From NCBI RefSeq assembly GCF_025318105.1, contig NZ_JAOANI010000014.1:1-64000 (forward strand): a stretch of 64,000 nucleotides of DNA, given 5' to 3'. Shown in pieces: positions 51,650 through 59,986 of this stretch (positions within the stretch are counted from its first letter, which is position 1; each line of letters opens with the position of its first letter). Position numbers and translations under genes: made by a program. This DNA comes from Venatoribacter pacificus. Lineage in GTDB: Bacteria; Pseudomonadota; Gammaproteobacteria; Pseudomonadales; Oceanobacteraceae. A model generated the notes under the pieces. The model saw only the letters and a program-made list of their open reading frames with translations. It was not told the origin of the DNA and did no database searches.

Positions 51650-52348
51650 TTAATCACCACCGCAGCCGCTGCTGCAACCGCTGTCGGAAGCGGATGAGCA
51701 ACTGCTGGTGCAGCCGCCACTGCCGGAGCAACCGGAAGCGCAGCCAATATGGCTGGCACAATAGGGCGTTGTGTCATTTTGTGTTTTCTTGTTTGTGCCA
51801 GTGGCTGCCATCTGACAATTTAGCTGGTAAAAAAATCCGTCATCAATATTCAGCTGGGCATCAAGCGCAAACAGCAACGGCAGTTTGCTCGGCTGTTTGG
51901 CTGACAGCCATTCCCGGGCGCAGGCAATACGCCAGGCGCGTTTAATTCCATTCGCTGCAGTGGTGGGCGTACTCATGGCTTCGGCTGGTGTGTGGTGCAG
52001 AAAGCGGCCAAAAGACGAACGGCAGAATTCCTGATATTTGCGGGTAAACAGAATAAATTCATGCCAGGCGAGGTCGACCACCTGCGAGGGCATGGCAACG
52101 GGTTTACGCCCGGCAATATTACAGATCTGAAAATATTCGCGCAGTCCGTCCATTACCAGCGCCAGCTGAGCTTCGTCCAGATGGGGGTAGCGCTGTGCCA
52201 CCTTGCGTTTTAAGGTGCCGGGAAAGGCGTAATCCTGTATATGCCGGGCACGTAATTTAATGGCGATTTTACGCCATAGTTTCCAGCTCAGGGTGATAAT
52301 AATAATGGTCAGAATAATGCTGAACAGATTGGCGAAGATCCAGTTCAT
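51650..52348 (-). CDS. GRDP-like membrane protein with Cys-rich tail
   Basis: A 232-residue protein: an N-terminal membrane helix (about 5-22), a central domain resembling the glycine-rich-domain-containing protein (GRDP/DUF1399-like) family through VDLAWHEFILFTRKYQEFC and FGRFLHHTPAE, and a low-complexity C-terminus with seven Cys spaced by Gly/Ser (CASHIGCASGC...CSSGCGGD). The tail could bind metal or be a lipid/thioether target; this is inference. The ATG at 52348 follows AGGA; the frame upstream to 52372 is less likely. Function unknown. Confidence 0.78.
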   Translation of the reverse strand: MNWIFANLFSIILTIIIITLSWKLWRKIAIKLRARHIQDYAFPGTLKRKVAQRYPHLDEAQLALVMDGLREYFQICNIAGRKPVAMPSQVVDLAWHEFILFTRKYQEFCRSSFGRFLHHTPAEAMSTPTTAANGIKRAWRIACAREWLSAKQPSKLPLLFALDAQLNIDDGFFYQLNCQMAATGTNKKTQNDTTPYCASHIGCASGCSGSGGCTSSCSSASDSGCSSGCGGD

Positions 52349-52490
52349 AAAGCGTCCTGTATAACTCTGCAATAGCAGACTGAAACTCTGATGTGAAAAA
52401 GCAGCATGCCAGATGGTTGCGCAAATGCCTACTCTGTCGCCGGTGGGAAAATAGAAAAGCGTTTTTATTAGCCGGATTAACGGACAGAAA

Positions 52491-52520
52491 TAAAAACGGG
52501 CCCTGTTCAGGCCCGTTCTG
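52491..52520 (-). terminator. Terminator of the OYE gene
   Basis: AACGGGCC (52495-52502) and GGCCCGTT (52510-52517) pair; read on the minus strand the stem is followed by TTTTTATTT. Confidence 0.85.
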
Positions 52521-52537
52521 TGTTATCAGCGTGGTAT

Positions 52538-53665
52538 TTACACCAGCTGCATTAGCGATTTCTTATCGTAGTCTTCCAGTTCGTCATAGCGGCCTGCTTT
52601 TACTTTCAGTACCCACTCAGGGTCCTGCAGCAGTGCCCGGCCAACGGCAACCAGTTCAAATTCACCGGCCGCCATGCGCTGGCCAAGTTCATCGATGGAG
52701 GCGGTGGCGACACCGGAAGCGTCAACCATGTCGCGTTTGTCTTCATCAATAAAGCTGGCATTCAGACCAACGGAACCGACGGTAATCACCGGCTTACCGG
52801 TGATTTTTTTGGTCCAGCCGGCCAGATTCAGGTCGGAACCTTCAAATTCTTTTTCCCAGAAACGGCGGGTTGAGCAATGGAAAATATCGACACCGGCTTC
52901 GACCAGTGGCTTGAGGAAGGCTTCCAGTTCTTCCGGGGTTTCACACAGACGGGCGCTGTAATCCTGCTGTTTCCACTGGGAGAAACGGAAAATAATCGGG
53001 AAATCCGGACCAACACGGTCGCGGATGGCGGAAACAATTTCGCAGGCGAAACGGGTACGGGCAACCAGATCACCGCCGTATTCGTCGGTGCGCTGGTTAG
53101 AGCCTTCCCAGAAGAACTGGTCGATTAAATAACCGTGAGCGCCGTGTACTTCCACCGCATCAAAGCCAATGCGTTTGGAATCTTCAGCCGCCTGAGCGAA
53201 GGCTTCAATCACTTCCTGAATATCTTCTTTGCTCATGGCTACGCCATTTTCTTTACCGGCTTTCACCATGCCGGATGGGCTGTAACCCGGCACTGATGGA
53301 TCAGGCTCCACGCCTTCTTTACGGATGGCGCCTACGTGCCACAGCTGTGGAGCGATTTTGCCGCCTTTGGCGTGTACTGCATCGACCACTTTTTTCCAGC
53401 CGGCCAGTGCGTCTTCACCATAAATAAAAGGAACGCGCGGATAGCCATTAGCGGCTTTATGGCCGACACAGGTGCCTTCGGTAATGATCAGTCCGACTTC
53501 ATTTTCGGCGCGGCGGGCGTAGTAAGCGGCAACCAGCTCATTAGGGATATTGCCCGGCGAATAGGTGCGGGTCATCGGAGCCATAACAATACGGTTGCTC
53601 AGTTGCAGCGGACCGAGGGTGATGGGTTCAAACAGGGCGCTGACGGCGCCGTGGACATTACTCAT
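52538..53665 (-). CDS. NADH:flavin oxidoreductase, Old Yellow Enzyme family
   Basis: FMN-dependent ene-reductase of 375 residues. The FMN/substrate blocks are visible: NRIVMAPMTRTYS, IAPQLWHVGAIR, the catalytic VEVHGAHGYLIDQFFWE with the His-Ala-His-type pair replaced by HGAH, and a late GRALLQDPEW. The ATG at 53665 after AGGA is chosen; a longer frame to 53752 lacks family similarity. It is paired with a TetR gene 41 bases upstream on the same strand, resembling NemR-NemA pairs that respond to electrophiles. Confidence 0.92.
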   Translation of the reverse strand: MSNVHGAVSALFEPITLGPLQLSNRIVMAPMTRTYSPGNIPNELVAAYYARRAENEVGLIITEGTCVGHKAANGYPRVPFIYGEDALAGWKKVVDAVHAKGGKIAPQLWHVGAIRKEGVEPDPSVPGYSPSGMVKAGKENGVAMSKEDIQEVIEAFAQAAEDSKRIGFDAVEVHGAHGYLIDQFFWEGSNQRTDEYGGDLVARTRFACEIVSAIRDRVGPDFPIIFRFSQWKQQDYSARLCETPEELEAFLKPLVEAGVDIFHCSTRRFWEKEFEGSDLNLAGWTKKITGKPVITVGSVGLNASFIDEDKRDMVDASGVATASIDELGQRMAAGEFELVAVGRALLQDPEWVLKVKAGRYDELEDYDKKSLMQLV

Positions 53666-53706
53666 ATAAATATTCCTGTTGGCTGTTTTACTGTTGTCAG
53701 AAATGG

Positions 53707-54330
53707 TTAAAGGGTTGTGAATGATTGCGCCGCTTGTGCATCCGGCAGCCATTGTTGCAGCAGCAGCGACATGCTCTGCTCAAAGTGTTCGCGCCCTAAC
53801 AGGCGGGCGTAATACAGCGCGCCTTTGCAGGCAAAAATAAATAACTGCGCCAGTTCCTGCGCACTGGCGGTGGCCGGAGCCTGCAGCTCGCCGTCTGCCA
53901 GCCCCTGGCTGAACACCGCAGCAACCCAGTCCACTTCGAGCCGGCTGAGGTCACTCAGGCGGGTGCGCATGGCATCCGGCAGCTGGGCCAGATCACTGTG
54001 CAGGGCGCTGAGCGGGCATTGCTTATGTTCGTTAAAGGTATGTTTGGCGGCGGCGCGCAGATAACGCTGCAGTTTGTCCGGTGCGTTGTGCCCATGCTGA
54101 TCAAAGTGCGCGAAACCGTCACGCAGCCATTGTTCGGTCCAGTCACATAGTGCCAGGCCCAGATCGGCTTTCTGTGCGAAGTGGTGATGCACGCTGGGTT
54201 TGCTGATGCCCAGCTCACGCGCCAGATCCTGATAACTGAAGCCGGTATAACCACGGCGGCAGAGCAGGTCAGCGCCAACATCAATCAGCTGCTGACGGGT
54301 CTGGCGGGCATTGGCAGATTTTGTGGTCAT
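53707..54330 (-). CDS. TetR family transcriptional regulator
   Basis: A 207-residue repressor. The N-terminal helix-turn-helix is clear (LLCRRGYTGFSYQDLARELG followed by ISKPSVHHHF). The C-terminal ligand domain has a Cys (KQCPLSALHS) in the region where NemR-like and TetR_C-type regulators sense reactive compounds. A perfect palindrome lies 42 bases upstream of its start, the likely operator, suggesting autoregulation together with the co-directional OYE gene. Confidence 0.92.
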   Translation of the reverse strand: MTTKSANARQTRQQLIDVGADLLCRRGYTGFSYQDLARELGISKPSVHHHFAQKADLGLALCDWTEQWLRDGFAHFDQHGHNAPDKLQRYLRAAAKHTFNEHKQCPLSALHSDLAQLPDAMRTRLSDLSRLEVDWVAAVFSQGLADGELQAPATASAQELAQLFIFACKGALYYARLLGREHFEQSMSLLLQQWLPDAQAAQSFTTL

Positions 54331-54371
54331 CGCGGCATCGCTCTGGACGTTTGTTGGTATCGACTGTGATT

Positions 54372-54395
54372 AGCCTACCTACTGGTAGGTAGGCT
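54372..54395. promoter_or_regulatory. Candidate TetR operator palindrome
   Basis: AGCCTACCTAC and GTAGGTAGGCT form a perfect 11-bp inverted repeat separated by TG, upstream of the TetR gene. It fits the size and symmetry of TetR-family operators. Confidence 0.8.
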
Positions 54396-54517
54396 TGCAG
54401 GGGGCATTTGTGCCAGAAGTCGGCAGATAGCCACTGCTTTTTGCAACGGTTCATGTTTCTGTCAGGTTTAAGCCGTTATAACTGGGGAAACGTGGGATGT
54501 GCGCGGTGCCGGTTTTG

Positions 54518-54582
54518 CAGCGTTTCGTTTCAGCGTTTCGTTTCAGCGTTTCATTGCAGCGTTTCATTGCAGCGTTACATTG
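54518..54582 (+). repeat. 13-bp tandem repeat, five copies
   Basis: CAGCGTTTCGTTT twice, CAGCGTTTCATTG twice, then CAGCGTTACATTG once, ending 20 bases before the Nudix gene start. The array lies in its upstream or leader region. Confidence 0.93.
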
Positions 54583-54602
54583 ATGTTTCAGGAGAAAACA
54601 GA

Positions 54603-55112
54603 ATGCCGGAATTTCGTTACTGCCCGCATTGTGCGGCTGAACTGCAACCCGCGAAGGTTGATCAGCGCCTGGTCTGCATGCGCATCGGCTGTGGGTTTAT
54701 CCACTGGAATAACCCGGTTCCGGTGGTTGCGGCAATTGTTTTGCACCGGCCGCAGCCAGAGGCGCAGGAGCATGTACTGCTGGTGAATAATGTCGGCTGG
54801 CCGGAGGGGATGCTGGCGCTGGTCAGTGGTTTTGTGGAGTCTGGTGAAACGCCGGAGCAGGGTATTGTGCGCGAAATTAAAGAAGAGCTGGGGCTCAGCA
54901 GTACAGCCGTCCGTTTTCTGGGTCATTACCCCTTCGCTCAGGCCAACCAGCTGTTGCTGGTGTATGAGGTGCACGCCGAAGGGGAAATCGTCATGGATAC
55001 CAGCGAGCTGGCCGCCTATAAGCATATTGCGGTTAATAAGCTGAAGGCCTGGCCCATAGGCACGGGCCCGGCGGTTCAGGCATGGCTGGATCAGCAGAGC
55101 AGCAAAGCTTAG
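54603..55112 (+). CDS. NUDIX hydrolase with N-terminal zinc ribbon
   Basis: Hydrolase of nucleoside diphosphate-linked compounds, 169 residues. Two Cys pairs (CPHC at 7-10 and CMRIGC at 25-30) form a probable zinc ribbon. The Nudix box GFVESGETPEQGIVREIKEE with LGL matches the consensus GX5EX7REUXEEXGU exactly. Substrate unknown; the ribbon plus short length recalls NudC-like proteins without the NudC SQPWPFPxS motif. The ATG at 54603 follows AGGAG; the long frame upstream reads through a tandem repeat and is rejected. Overlaps the convergent SDR gene by 4 bases. Confidence 0.9.
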   Translation: MPEFRYCPHCAAELQPAKVDQRLVCMRIGCGFIHWNNPVPVVAAIVLHRPQPEAQEHVLLVNNVGWPEGMLALVSGFVESGETPEQGIVREIKEELGLSSTAVRFLGHYPFAQANQLLLVYEVHAEGEIVMDTSELAAYKHIAVNKLKAWPIGTGPAVQAWLDQQSSKA

Positions 55113-55891
55113 CGCGTTGCCGCTTCACCGAAAACAGCCTGCAGTTGTCGCGGAATAAAGCGGATGCCAAACACCGAGGCTTTGTACAGCAGTCCGGGAA
55201 CAACGCTGGCTTTGCCTTTTATGACACCTTTCAGACCGGCGCGTGCGACCGAGTCGCTGCTCATAATAGCGAGGGTGCGCAGTCCTTCAATCTTCTGTCC
55301 GGATACATCCATAAACTCGGTGGCCGTACCGCCGGGGCAGAGAGCGCTGATGTGAATCTTATGCGGGCGCAGTTCCCGCGCCAGCGATTCGGCAAAGTTG
55401 AGTACATAGGCTTTGCTGCCGGCGTAGCTGGCGAACTGCGGGCCGGGTAAGAAGCCCAGCAGGGACGACACCAGCAGAATATGGCCGCCGCCGCGCTGCT
55501 TCATCTCGGCGGCATACAGCCAGGTCAGCTCGGTCAGGGTGGTGACCATCAGCTGAATCATCTGGCTGTGAACCGGCATCGGCACGTCGAGCAGATAGCC
55601 ATGCTGGGCAAATCCGGCGTTATTAATCAGCAGATCGACGGGCAGCTGCAGCGCCTGAGTTTTATGAAACAGCTCTGTGGCCGAGCCGGGCTGAGCCAGA
55701 TCCTGGCTGATCACCTGCACGCGGATGCCTGTGCTGTGCTCCAGCTCCTGTTTTAACGCCAGTAATTTGTCTTCGCGCCGTGCCACCAGTATCAGATGGC
55801 AGCCGGCGGCGGCCAGCTGACGGGCAAAGGATTCGCCAATGCCACTGGAGGCACCGGTAATCAGAGCGGTTTTGTTATGGAAGGTGCGCAT
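55109..55891 (-). CDS. Short-chain dehydrogenase/reductase
   Basis: Classical SDR of 260 residues: nucleotide site TALITGASSGIGESFARQL, NNAG motif in LLINNAGFAQHG, and catalytic Ser with YxxxK (SSLLGFLPGP...YAGSKAYV). The ATG at 55891 follows GGAG and begins just before the Rossmann fold; the earlier frame is not family-like. Substrate unknown. Divergent from an ArsR-type regulator that probably controls it. Confidence 0.92.
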   Translation of the reverse strand: MRTFHNKTALITGASSGIGESFARQLAAAGCHLILVARREDKLLALKQELEHSTGIRVQVISQDLAQPGSATELFHKTQALQLPVDLLINNAGFAQHGYLLDVPMPVHSQMIQLMVTTLTELTWLYAAEMKQRGGGHILLVSSLLGFLPGPQFASYAGSKAYVLNFAESLARELRPHKIHISALCPGGTATEFMDVSGQKIEGLRTLAIMSSDSVARAGLKGVIKGKASVVPGLLYKASVFGIRFIPRQLQAVFGEAATR

Positions 55892-55943
55892 GGCAGAACT
55901 CCGTTGGCTGATGCGTTTATTTTTATTTTGCGGCTGTTTATAG

Positions 55944-55997
55944 TTTGACAGTTGTCGAACTGACCGGATGCTAAGAAACAGTTTGATCATTGTCAAA
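55944..55997. promoter_or_regulatory. Two inverted repeats between the SDR and ArsR genes
   Basis: TTTGACA-GT-TGTCGAA (55944-55959) and TTTGATCATTGTCAAA (55982-55997) lie in the divergent region and are candidate operators for the ArsR-like regulator. Confidence 0.5.
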
Positions 55998-56076
55998 GTG
56001 TTATCCTGCCATCGTGTTAAAACGACGGAGGCTGAAGTACACTGCCGCCCACTTTCCGGATGTTCACAGTGAATCT

Positions 56077-56430
56077 ATGTGCCGACTGACCAATAAAGGG
56101 GTGAACCTGCTGGCCGATGCCTTTAAAGCACTGGCTCATCCCAACCGTTTGCAGATGTACCTGGAAGTGGTGCGTCATCATCAGGCGGAACAGCTCTTAA
56201 CTGAGCACAGCCGCAGCGGCTTACCGGCCCCGGCGGCTGGTTGTGGTGTGGCTGACTTTATCAGCAAGCTCAGCATTGGTGCGCCGACCGTCTCTCATCA
56301 CGTAAAGGCGCTGGTGGATGCCGGGCTGATCCGGGTCGAAAAACAGGGCAAATATGTGTCCTGTTTTTTAAACGAAGATGTATACCGCGAGCTGGGTGAT
56401 TTTTTTCGTCCGCTGCCGTCGCAGGAGTAA
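56077..56430 (+). CDS. ArsR family transcriptional regulator
   Basis: Winged-helix repressor of about 117 residues starting MCRLTNKGVNLLADAFKALA. The ArsR signature ALAHPNRLQMYLEVV is followed by an insertion rich in Gly/Pro with a Cys (APAAGCGVADF), then the recognition helix APTVSHHVKALVDAGLIR and the wing VEKQGKYVSCFL. The inducer is not evident: a CVC-type metal site is missing. The frame is open back to 55990, but the shorter start fits. Followed 2 bases later by a DUF3087 gene. Confidence 0.85.
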   Translation: MCRLTNKGVNLLADAFKALAHPNRLQMYLEVVRHHQAEQLLTEHSRSGLPAPAAGCGVADFISKLSIGAPTVSHHVKALVDAGLIRVEKQGKYVSCFLNEDVYRELGDFFRPLPSQE

Positions 56431-56432
56431 GC

Positions 56433-56936
56433 ATGAAACTTGAGAATATTGATAAGGCCCGCTTTAAAAAACACCTGAACCGTTTTCAGGCGGCACTGGT
56501 TGCGACGCTGCTGGTTCTGTCGCTGGGGTTTTCAACGCTGTATATCGCCCTGTGGGGCGGTGAAGAGTCCAATTTCTGGCTGAATGTTGCGGGTGTGGCA
56601 ACGGCTGCAGCGTTGATTGCGTTGCTGATTAACCGTTTTAAACAGCATCCGGCCCTGACCGAGGTAATGTATGTCTGGCGTCTGAAGCAGGCGCTGAACC
56701 GGATTTACCGCGCCAGTGCAAAGCTGAATGCGGCGCTGGAGGCTGACAGCCCACTGGCGGTGACCATTCAATATTACTTTCTGCACGGTTCAAAGCATCT
56801 GCACCAGCTGGAAGACAACACGCTGACCATGGATGAACTGAATACTCAGATTGCCCAGCTGGATAAGCAGATTGAGCGACTGGGACTGACCGTGAGCGTG
56901 GAAGATTACCGTCCGGAGCTGCTTGAGCAGCTGTAG
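56433..56936 (+). CDS. DUF3087 family protein
   Basis: A 167-residue protein with two N-terminal membrane helices (about 18-40 and 48-66) and a helical cytoplasmic part ending in a coiled-coil-like segment (MDELNTQIAQLDKQIERLG). The start (KLENIDKARFKKHLNRFQ) matches DUF3087 proteins as I remember them. Function unknown. Two bases after the ArsR gene, so co-transcription is likely. Confidence 0.8.
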   Translation: MKLENIDKARFKKHLNRFQAALVATLLVLSLGFSTLYIALWGGEESNFWLNVAGVATAAALIALLINRFKQHPALTEVMYVWRLKQALNRIYRASAKLNAALEADSPLAVTIQYYFLHGSKHLHQLEDNTLTMDELNTQIAQLDKQIERLGLTVSVEDYRPELLEQL

Positions 56937-57057
56937 CTGGCCGTCGTCATTGAACAGGCCGCAGGCAAGATGCAGTGACGGCCTGAACCATGTAAACTAC
57001 GCGCATTTTTTACCCACTCCTTTTCATACCTTTTGGAAGACACGCAGGCTTTCACCC

Positions 57058-58464
57058 ATGATGAAATATATTTCTACCCGCGGTAATGCGCCGGAACTGA
57101 CCTTTGAAGACGTACTGCTGACCGGCCTGGCCACCGACGGTGGTTTATATGTGCCAAAAGACGTACCGCAATTCTCCCTCGAAGAAATCGAATCCTGGCG
57201 TGACCTGCCGTACACCGAACTGGCGCACAAAGTGATTTACCCGTTCGTCGAAGGCTGTGTGGATTCCGCTGCGTTACAGAAAATGCTGAATGAAGTGTAT
57301 TCCGGCTTCGGTCATAAAGCGGTTGCTCCGCTGCAGCAGATCGACCACAACGAATACGTGCTGGAACTGTTCCACGGCCCGACGCTGGCTTTCAAAGATT
57401 TTGCGCTGCAATTGCTGGGCCGTCTGCTGGATTACGTACTGGAACGCCGCCACGAGAAAGTCGTAATTATGGGGGCAACCTCCGGCGATACCGGTTCTGC
57501 CGCGATTGAAGGCACCAAAGCCTGCCGCAATGTCGATATCTTCATCCTGCATCCGCACGGCAAGGTATCAGAAGTTCAGCGTCGCCAGATGACCACGGTT
57601 AAAGGTGACAACATCTTCAATATCGCCATCGAAGGTAACTTCGACCAGGCGCAGGACATGGTTAAAGCCAGCTTTGGCAACCAGCAGTTCCTGCGTGGTG
57701 AGCGCAAACTGGTCGCTGTAAACAGCATCAACTGGGCGCGCATCATGGCGCAGATCGTTTACTACTTCTATTCCGCACTGAACCTGGGTGGCCCGCTGCG
57801 TCCGATGGCGTATTCCGTTCCGACCGGTAACTTCGGCGATATCTTCGCCGGTTACATGGCGAAGAAAATGGGCCTGCCGATTGAGCAGCTGATTATTGCC
57901 ACTAACAGCAACGATGTTCTGCATCGTCTGATGAGCAAGAATCAGTACGAAGTACATCCGCTGCAGCACACCATTACTCCGTCGATGGATATCGCGGTAT
58001 CCAGCAATTTTGAGCGTCTGCTGTTTGACCTGTACGACCGTGACGGTGCCAAACTGGCGGACCTGATGGCACGCATGAACGCCAAGAAAGATGTGGTCTC
58101 GCTGGACGAAGACAAGCTGGCCAAGGCACGCGCGCTGTTCGACAGCTATGCGGTCAACGAAGACAGCACCGTTACAACGATGCAGGAAGTCTTCGGTGAG
58201 ACCGGATATCTGCTCGATCCGCACACCGCCATTGGCGTGAAAGCGGCGCGTGAATGCCGTCGTAATCCACGTATCCCAATGATCACCCTGGGGACGGCGC
58301 ATCCGGTTAAGTTTGAAGACGCGGTACTGCGTGCCGGTTTCGACATGCCAAAACTGCCGCACCACCTGACCGATCTGATGGCGCGCGAAGAGCGTATGAA
58401 TGTTCTGCCTGCTGATCTGGCAACGGTACAAAGCTTCATCGCAGAGCACACCTTCAAGGATTGA
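57058..58464 (+). CDS. thrC: Threonine synthase
   Basis: PLP enzyme converting O-phosphohomoserine to threonine. The PLP Lys lies in HGPTLAFKDFALQ, the phosphate loop is GATSGDTGSAAIEG, and the fungal/proteobacterial-type N-terminus (MKYISTRGNAPELTFEDVLL) is present. At 468-469 residues it is the Pseudomonas-type form. Two ATGs at 57058 and 57061 leave the start uncertain by one residue; the longer frame from 56923 overlaps the DUF3087 gene and is rejected. It is followed by its own terminator. Confidence 0.97.
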   Translation: MMKYISTRGNAPELTFEDVLLTGLATDGGLYVPKDVPQFSLEEIESWRDLPYTELAHKVIYPFVEGCVDSAALQKMLNEVYSGFGHKAVAPLQQIDHNEYVLELFHGPTLAFKDFALQLLGRLLDYVLERRHEKVVIMGATSGDTGSAAIEGTKACRNVDIFILHPHGKVSEVQRRQMTTVKGDNIFNIAIEGNFDQAQDMVKASFGNQQFLRGERKLVAVNSINWARIMAQIVYYFYSALNLGGPLRPMAYSVPTGNFGDIFAGYMAKKMGLPIEQLIIATNSNDVLHRLMSKNQYEVHPLQHTITPSMDIAVSSNFERLLFDLYDRDGAKLADLMARMNAKKDVVSLDEDKLAKARALFDSYAVNEDSTVTTMQEVFGETGYLLDPHTAIGVKAARECRRNPRIPMITLGTAHPVKFEDAVLRAGFDMPKLPHHLTDLMAREERMNVLPADLATVQSFIAEHTFKD

Positions 58465-58487
58465 TTCCTGAACGGTTGCAGCGCACA

Positions 58488-58512
58488 GGCCACCTTTTAG
58501 GTGGCCTTTTTT
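58488..58512 (+). terminator. Terminator of thrC
   Basis: GGCCACC and GGTGGCC pair around TTTTA and are followed by TTTTTT. Confidence 0.92.
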
Positions 58513-58599
58513 ATGCATGTGATTCGTGTGGGTATGCTGCGTTAGTCTATTATGTGAAGCAGAGATCCAGATTGTACCGCTCGCTACTGCCGCACAGGT

Positions 58600-59880
58600 A
58601 TGCGTATGACCAATAAGTGTGGTCCGGAGCTGCTCAGTTATCTGAAAGCATTCGACCAGCTGAAAGACGCCATTTACATCGTTAATCCGAGAACGGCCGC
58701 TATCGTTGCGGTCAACGACGAGGCGTGTCGCCAGCAAGGCTTCAATCGTGACGAATTTGTTGGCCGTACGGTATTGCAGCAGCAACGCGATATTAAAGAC
58801 ATACAGCACTGGCGGCTGGTGGTGAAAGCCATCCGTTCCGATCCGGATTATGTCTTTGTCGGACGCCATCTTCGCTTTGACGGCAGCGAGTTTTTAGTTG
58901 AAGTCTCCAGTCATATTGTCCGTTGGGACAACACCGAATACCTGCTGTCATCGGTCCGTGACATTACCCAGCGTGGCGCCGTAGAAAAGACCCTGCATAA
59001 CCTGGAACCCATTATGCGCTTTGTGCTGAACGAGGCCTCCGATGGTATCTGGGAGTGGGATCTGACCACCAACGACGTGTTTTATGCGCCTCAGCTGAAG
59101 CGCATGCTCGGCTATGGCCCTTATGAAGTGCAACACAGTCTGTTTACCTGGAAAGACAGTCTGCATCCCGACGATGCCGAACGCATTCTGGCCGCAACCG
59201 AAGAATACGTTGGCGGAAAACAGGATCTTTACGATATCGAATACCGGCTGAAAACACGCAACGGTGATTATCTCTGGGTACATGATCGCGGTTATGTCTG
59301 CGCCCGAGATGCCAATGGCCGTGCTCTGCGGGTGGTTGGTATGGTGCACAATATTAATGAGCACAAACGACTCGAAGAAAAACTGCGTGAGCTGGCGACC
59401 ATTGATGAGCTGACCGGCCTGCTGAACCGCCGTGCCGGTTATGCGGTGTTTGAACAACAGCTGCAATTAGCGTTGCGCCAGCGCACCGAGATGACCGTTG
59501 CTTTGCTGGATCTTGATAGCTTTAAAAACATCAATGATCAGTTCGGTCATCAGGTCGGCGACAAAGCACTGCGCATGGCATCGGATATTTTCCATACGCG
59601 CATACGTGCCAGCGATACGTTAATGCGCTGGGGCGGTGAAGAATTTCTGCTACTGATGCCGAATACCACTCTGCACGCTGGATTGGGGCTGTGTGAGACG
59701 CTGCGCAAGCAGCTGGAGGTCGCCGATCTGCGCTCATCCGGTTGCCATGTACCGCTGACGGTCAGTATCGGGCTGGCAACATGCCCGGGTCATGGTAAAA
59801 GCATCAAAACACTGGTGCAGAATGCCGATAAAGCGCTGTACCGGGCCAAATCGTTAGGCCGTAACCGGATTGTCGGCTGA
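58600..59880 (+). CDS. PAS-PAS diguanylate cyclase (GGDEF)
   Basis: Soluble c-di-GMP synthase of 426 residues. The first PAS domain (about 15-125) ends with a DITQR linker, and the second PAS/PAC domain of PAS_3 type (about 140-262) shows YGPYEVQHSLFTWKDSLHPDD. The GGDEF domain begins at ATIDELTGLLNRR; its active site is GGEEF, with the I-site RASD five residues before. No membrane segment, so the signal is cytosolic. Start at 58600 or 58606, two codons apart. Preceded by the thrC terminator. Confidence 0.92.
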   Translation: MRMTNKCGPELLSYLKAFDQLKDAIYIVNPRTAAIVAVNDEACRQQGFNRDEFVGRTVLQQQRDIKDIQHWRLVVKAIRSDPDYVFVGRHLRFDGSEFLVEVSSHIVRWDNTEYLLSSVRDITQRGAVEKTLHNLEPIMRFVLNEASDGIWEWDLTTNDVFYAPQLKRMLGYGPYEVQHSLFTWKDSLHPDDAERILAATEEYVGGKQDLYDIEYRLKTRNGDYLWVHDRGYVCARDANGRALRVVGMVHNINEHKRLEEKLRELATIDELTGLLNRRAGYAVFEQQLQLALRQRTEMTVALLDLDSFKNINDQFGHQVGDKALRMASDIFHTRIRASDTLMRWGGEEFLLLMPNTTLHAGLGLCETLRKQLEVADLRSSGCHVPLTVSIGLATCPGHGKSIKTLVQNADKALYRAKSLGRNRIVG

Positions 59881-59986
59881 CGCATTTGGCTGTCTGTTCA
59901 GGCACATTTTATTATTCCCCGCTGATGAATTCCGCAGTTGTGACTGAAAATGTTACTCTTATGCGTCTTTAACGCTGTGAGTCTGT

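Noticed and set aside
51586..51777. A 63-codon Ala/Val/Pro-rich frame overlapping the Cys-tailed protein
   Set aside because: It is the alternative frame of the Cys/Gly/Ser tail, which reads as poly-Ala by composition.
54518..54582. CRISPR-like array
   Set aside because: Units are only 13 bp, directly abutting, without spacers. No cas genes are in the window.
54408..54602. N-terminal extension of the Nudix protein from 54408
   Set aside because: It translates through the 13-bp tandem repeat and is Cys/Phe/Ser-rich noise; the ATG at 54603 with AGGAG is the better start.
57568..58869. A 433-codon minus-strand frame across thrC and the next gene
   Set aside because: It spans two well-supported plus-strand genes and the thrC terminator, and has no recognisable domain.
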